Under the pieces are notes generated by a model. It was given only the letters and a program-made list of their open reading frames with translations. It was not told where the DNA came from and searched no databases. Positions 61,090 to 64,000 of a stretch of DNA of 64,000 nucleotides are shown here, in pieces. The position numbers and the translations under genes were made by a program. Numbering within the stretch: the stretch's first letter is position 1; the number at the start of each line of letters is the position of its first letter. This DNA comes from Nectonema munidae (taxonomy: Eukaryota; Nematomorpha; Nectonematoida; Nectonematidae), in NCBI GenBank assembly GCA_030549495.1, contig JAUIRK010001046.1, forward strand, positions 458,501-522,500, written 5' to 3'.

Positions 61090-63630
61090 TTTCACCGCAC
61101 CCTCTCTGACTGTGCCTACCTGTGTTTGAGTGCTCCATGTTTGTACTTGTCTGTGTTTGAGTGCTTACTGTTTGTGTCGACCTGTATTTGAGTGCTCCAT
61201 GTTTGTGTCTGTCTTGGTTTGAGTGTCCCCTGTATTAGGGTGCTCCCTGTGTTAGGGTGCTCCCTGTTTCTGCCTGGTTGTGTTTGAGTGCTCTCTATTT
61301 GTGGCTGCCTATTGTATAAGTGCCTTTGTTTGTGCCTGAGGCTCCCTGTTTGTGGCTGCAGGTTGTTTAAGTACTCCCTATTTTTTCCTGACTGTGTTTG
61401 GGTCCTCCATGTTTGTACTTTCCTGTATTCTTGCCTGAGTTTGAGTGTCCTATATTTGTGTCTGCTTGTGTTTGAGTGCTCTCTGTTTGTACCTGCTTGT
61501 GTTTTAGTGTTACCTGTTTGTCCCTGAATGTTGTTTAAGTGCTCCCTGTTTATGTCTGCCTGTGTTTGAGTGCCCCATGTTTGTCTGTCTGTGAAATAGT
61601 ACCCCATGTTTGTGACTGCCTCTGTTTGAGTGCCTCCTGTTTTGGGCTACTTGTATTTGAGTGCTTCCTGTTTGTGCCTTCCTGTGTTTGAGTGCCCCCT
61701 GTTGGTACTTGCCTGTGTTAAAGTGCTCCCTGTTTGAGCCTGCCTGTGTTTGAGTGCTCCTTGTTTGTCTGTCTGTATTATAATAGCCCATGTTTGTGCC
61801 CGACTCTGTTTGAGTGCCTCCTGTTTTAGCGTGCTTGTGTTTGAGTGCTTCCTGTGTTTGAGTGCCCCCTTTTTCTGCTTGCCTATCGTTTAAGTCCTAA
61901 GTGCTCCTTGTTTGTGCCTGATCGTGTTTGGGTGCTCCCTGTTGATTGAGTGCTAGTTGTTTGTTCCTGACTGTGTTTGAGTGCCCTCTGTTGGTGCTTT
62001 TCAGTGTTAAATACTCCCTTTTTGTGCCTGAATCTGTTTAAATGCTTCCTGTTTGTGCTTTCATGTGTTTAAGTGTTCCCTGTTTGTGCCACCCTGTGTT
62101 TAAGTTCTCCCTGTTTGTGCCTGCCTGTGTTTGAGTGCTCCCTGTTTGAGCTTGCCTGTGTTTGAGTGATCCTTGTTTGTATCTGCCTGTGTTATAGTGC
62201 CCCATGTTTAAGTGCATCCTGTTTTTGCTGCTTGTGACTTCCTGTGTTTGAATGCCCCCTGTTGATACTTGTCTGTGTTAAAGTGCTCCCTTTTTGTGCC
62301 TGTCTCTGTTTAAGTGCTCCCTGTTTGTGCATGCCTGTGTTTAAGTCTACATTTTGTGCCTGCGTGTGTTGGGTTCTCCCTGTTGGTGCCTGCATGTGTT
62401 TAAGTGCTCCCTGTTTCTGCGTGCCTATTGTTTAAGTCCTACCTGTGTTTAAGTGCTCCTTGTTTGTGCCTGACCGTGTTTGGCTGCTCCCTGTTGATTG
62501 AATGCTCCATGTTTTTGCCTGTATGCGCTTGAGTGATCGTCGTTTGTTAGTGCTCCCTGTTTTTGCCTGTATGTGCTTGAGTGCTTCCTGTTTGGGCCTC
62601 CCTGTGTCTGAGTGCCCTTTGTTGGTGCTTGCCTGTGTTAAAGTGCTCCCTTTTTATGCCTGAATCTGTTTTAGTGCCCCCTGTTTGAGCCTGCTTAAGT
62701 TTGAGTGCTCTCTTTTTTATGTCTGCCTGTGTTTGAGTGCCCCATATTTGTGCCTGCTTGTGTTTAAGTCTCCCTTTTGTGCCTGGGTGTGTTGGGTTCT
62801 CTTTGTTGGTGCCTGCCTATGTTTAAGTGCTCCCGGTTTCTGCTTGCCTATGGTTTTAGTCCTACCTGTGTTTAAGTGCTCCTTGTTTGTTCCTGACCGT
62901 GTTTGGGTGCTCCCTGTTGATTGAGTGCTCCTTGTTTGTTCCTGGCTGTGTTTGAGTGCTCCCTGTCTTTGCCTGTATGCGCTTGAGTGCTCGTCGTTTG
63001 TTAGTGTTCCCTTTTTTTGCCTGTATGTGCTTCTGTGTCTGAGTGTCCACTGTTGGTGCTTGCCTGTTTTAAAGTGCTCCCTTTTTGTGCCTGAATCTGT
63101 TTAAGTGCTCCCTGTTTGTGCTTACGTGTTCCCTGTTTGTTGCTCCTGTGTTTAAGTCCTCCCTGTTTGTGTTTAAGTCCTCCCTGTTTGTGACTGCCTG
63201 TGTTTGAGTGCTCCCTGTTTGAACTTGCCTGTGTTTGAGTGCTACTTGTTTGTGCCTGACTGTGTTTGAGTGCTCCCTATTGATTGAGTGCTAGTTGCTT
63301 GTTCCTTTGTTGCTGCTTGCCTGTGTTAAAGTGCTCCCTTTTTATGCCTGAATCTGCTTAAGTGCTCCTGTTTGTGGCTGCATGTTGTTTAAGTGCTCCC
63401 TGCTTGTGTTTGAGTGCTGCATATTTTTACCTGCCTGAGTTTGAGTGTCCCATGTTTGGGTCTGCTTGTGTTTGAGTGTTTAAATGCTCCTGTTGTATGA
63501 ATGTTGCCTGTTTTTGTCTGAATGTTGTTTAAGTGCTCCCTGTTTGTTGTTTATGTGCTCCCTGTGTGATCGAGTGTTACCTGTTTGTGCCTGTCTGTTG
63601 TTTGAGTGGCACCATGTTTGTGCTATCTCC
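61090..63630 (+). repeat. Second minisatellite block, same 31-bp family
   Basis: About 2.5 kb, roughly 80 units, in the same orientation as the main array. It is more diverged: it contains units absent from the HOR core, such as GTATTAGGGTGCTCCC near 61231 and GTTTGTGGCTGC. Open frames inside it are repeat by-products. Confidence 0.9.
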
Positions 63631-64000
63631 CGTAAATTGTTACAACCGCAAAGATCATCGGTACCCCTAATAATTATTGATATCCTCCAGAAGGATTATT
63701 AGTAGACATAAAGATCAATGTTACACGCAGATACGATAATTTACATAATAAAACGAATTAGCAAATCAGATTATCATACAAATCAGTAGACAATATAAAA
63801 TAAAATGAGAATAATTTATCTTTTACCATATAAAATCTTAATCAAAAGTAGAAGGATGTGTTTATTTAAATTAAAAATAAATTTGTGTAAATCTAATGAA
63901 ATCTTTTAACTTGAATTTTTTAAAAATTAGGTAATAGAATTAAGAAAAAATAAAATTTTTAAACTAAATAACTTAGTCTAAAGAAAAAAACTATTATTAA
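63470..64000 (+). repeat. Direct duplication, copy 2 (runs off the window)
   Basis: Near-identical to 59750-60290, starting in the array end (TTTGAGTGTTTAAATGCTCC) and crossing into the same AT-rich spacer (AAAGATCATCGGTACCCC). The window ends before the position where the SINE would be expected. Confidence 0.9.

Noticed and set aside
40090-63050. Dozens of open frames of 60-130 codons in the satellite, on both strands, with repeated peptides such as GSTQTQAGTN, GALKHRQAQTG and LPVCACLCLSAPC
   Set aside because: The 31-bp unit shifts frame at every repeat, so such frames appear automatically until a TTTAAG or TTTGAG variant brings a stop. Identical frames recur at 2-kb spacing only because the HOR is copied. 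There is no consistent start context, splice signal or single long frame.

Overview
The window is AT-rich eukaryotic DNA with few genes. A bilaterian homeobox exon, many eukaryotic DNA transposons, LINE fragments, a tRNA-like SINE and very short introns (about 55-70 bp) point to an animal. An arthropod, possibly a crustacean such as a copepod, is my best guess, but the sequence does not prove it. No bacterial operon, CRISPR array, rRNA gene or full tRNA gene was seen.

Layout. (1) 1-6.8 kb is a graveyard of mobile elements: a Tc1/mariner-like transposase remnant, three TTAA-flanked piggyBac-type MITEs, a broken multi-copy gene of unknown function, and a Gypsy-type LTR retrotransposon fossil. 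(2) 6.8-20 kb is mostly featureless AT-rich DNA. It holds the one well-supported host gene, the homeobox-bearing 3' exon of an Hmx/NK5-like gene at 15.0-15.56 kb on the minus strand. (3) 20-39 kb is dense in DNA transposons: hAT MITEs, a Tc1 transposase, piggyBac remnants, an intron-bearing hAT element with a perfect 8-bp target-site duplication, a second ZBED-type hAT, LINE fragments, and a head-to-head inverted duplication running into a Merlin (ISXO2-like) transposase. Two tiny candidate exons at 37.2-37.4 kb may be the 3' end of a host gene. (4) 40.0-59.9 kb is one huge minisatellite with a 31-bp basic unit, organised in its middle into about six higher-order repeats of about 2.0 kb. It starts abruptly inside or at the end of the Merlin remnant. 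(5) 59.9-64 kb holds a 1.17-kb AT-rich spacer with a SINE, a second minisatellite block (61.09-63.63 kb), and then a second copy of the same spacer running off the window. This suggests a still larger repeat of about 3.7 kb.

Almost all open frames inside the array are by-products of the repeat. 31 is not a multiple of three, so every frame is sampled in turn, and no coding function is supported. The most notable items are the layered satellite (31 bp, about 2.0 kb and about 3.7 kb), the diverged Hmx gene, the hAT element with short introns that carries a tandem repeat also found elsewhere in the window, and the family of piggyBac-type MITEs.
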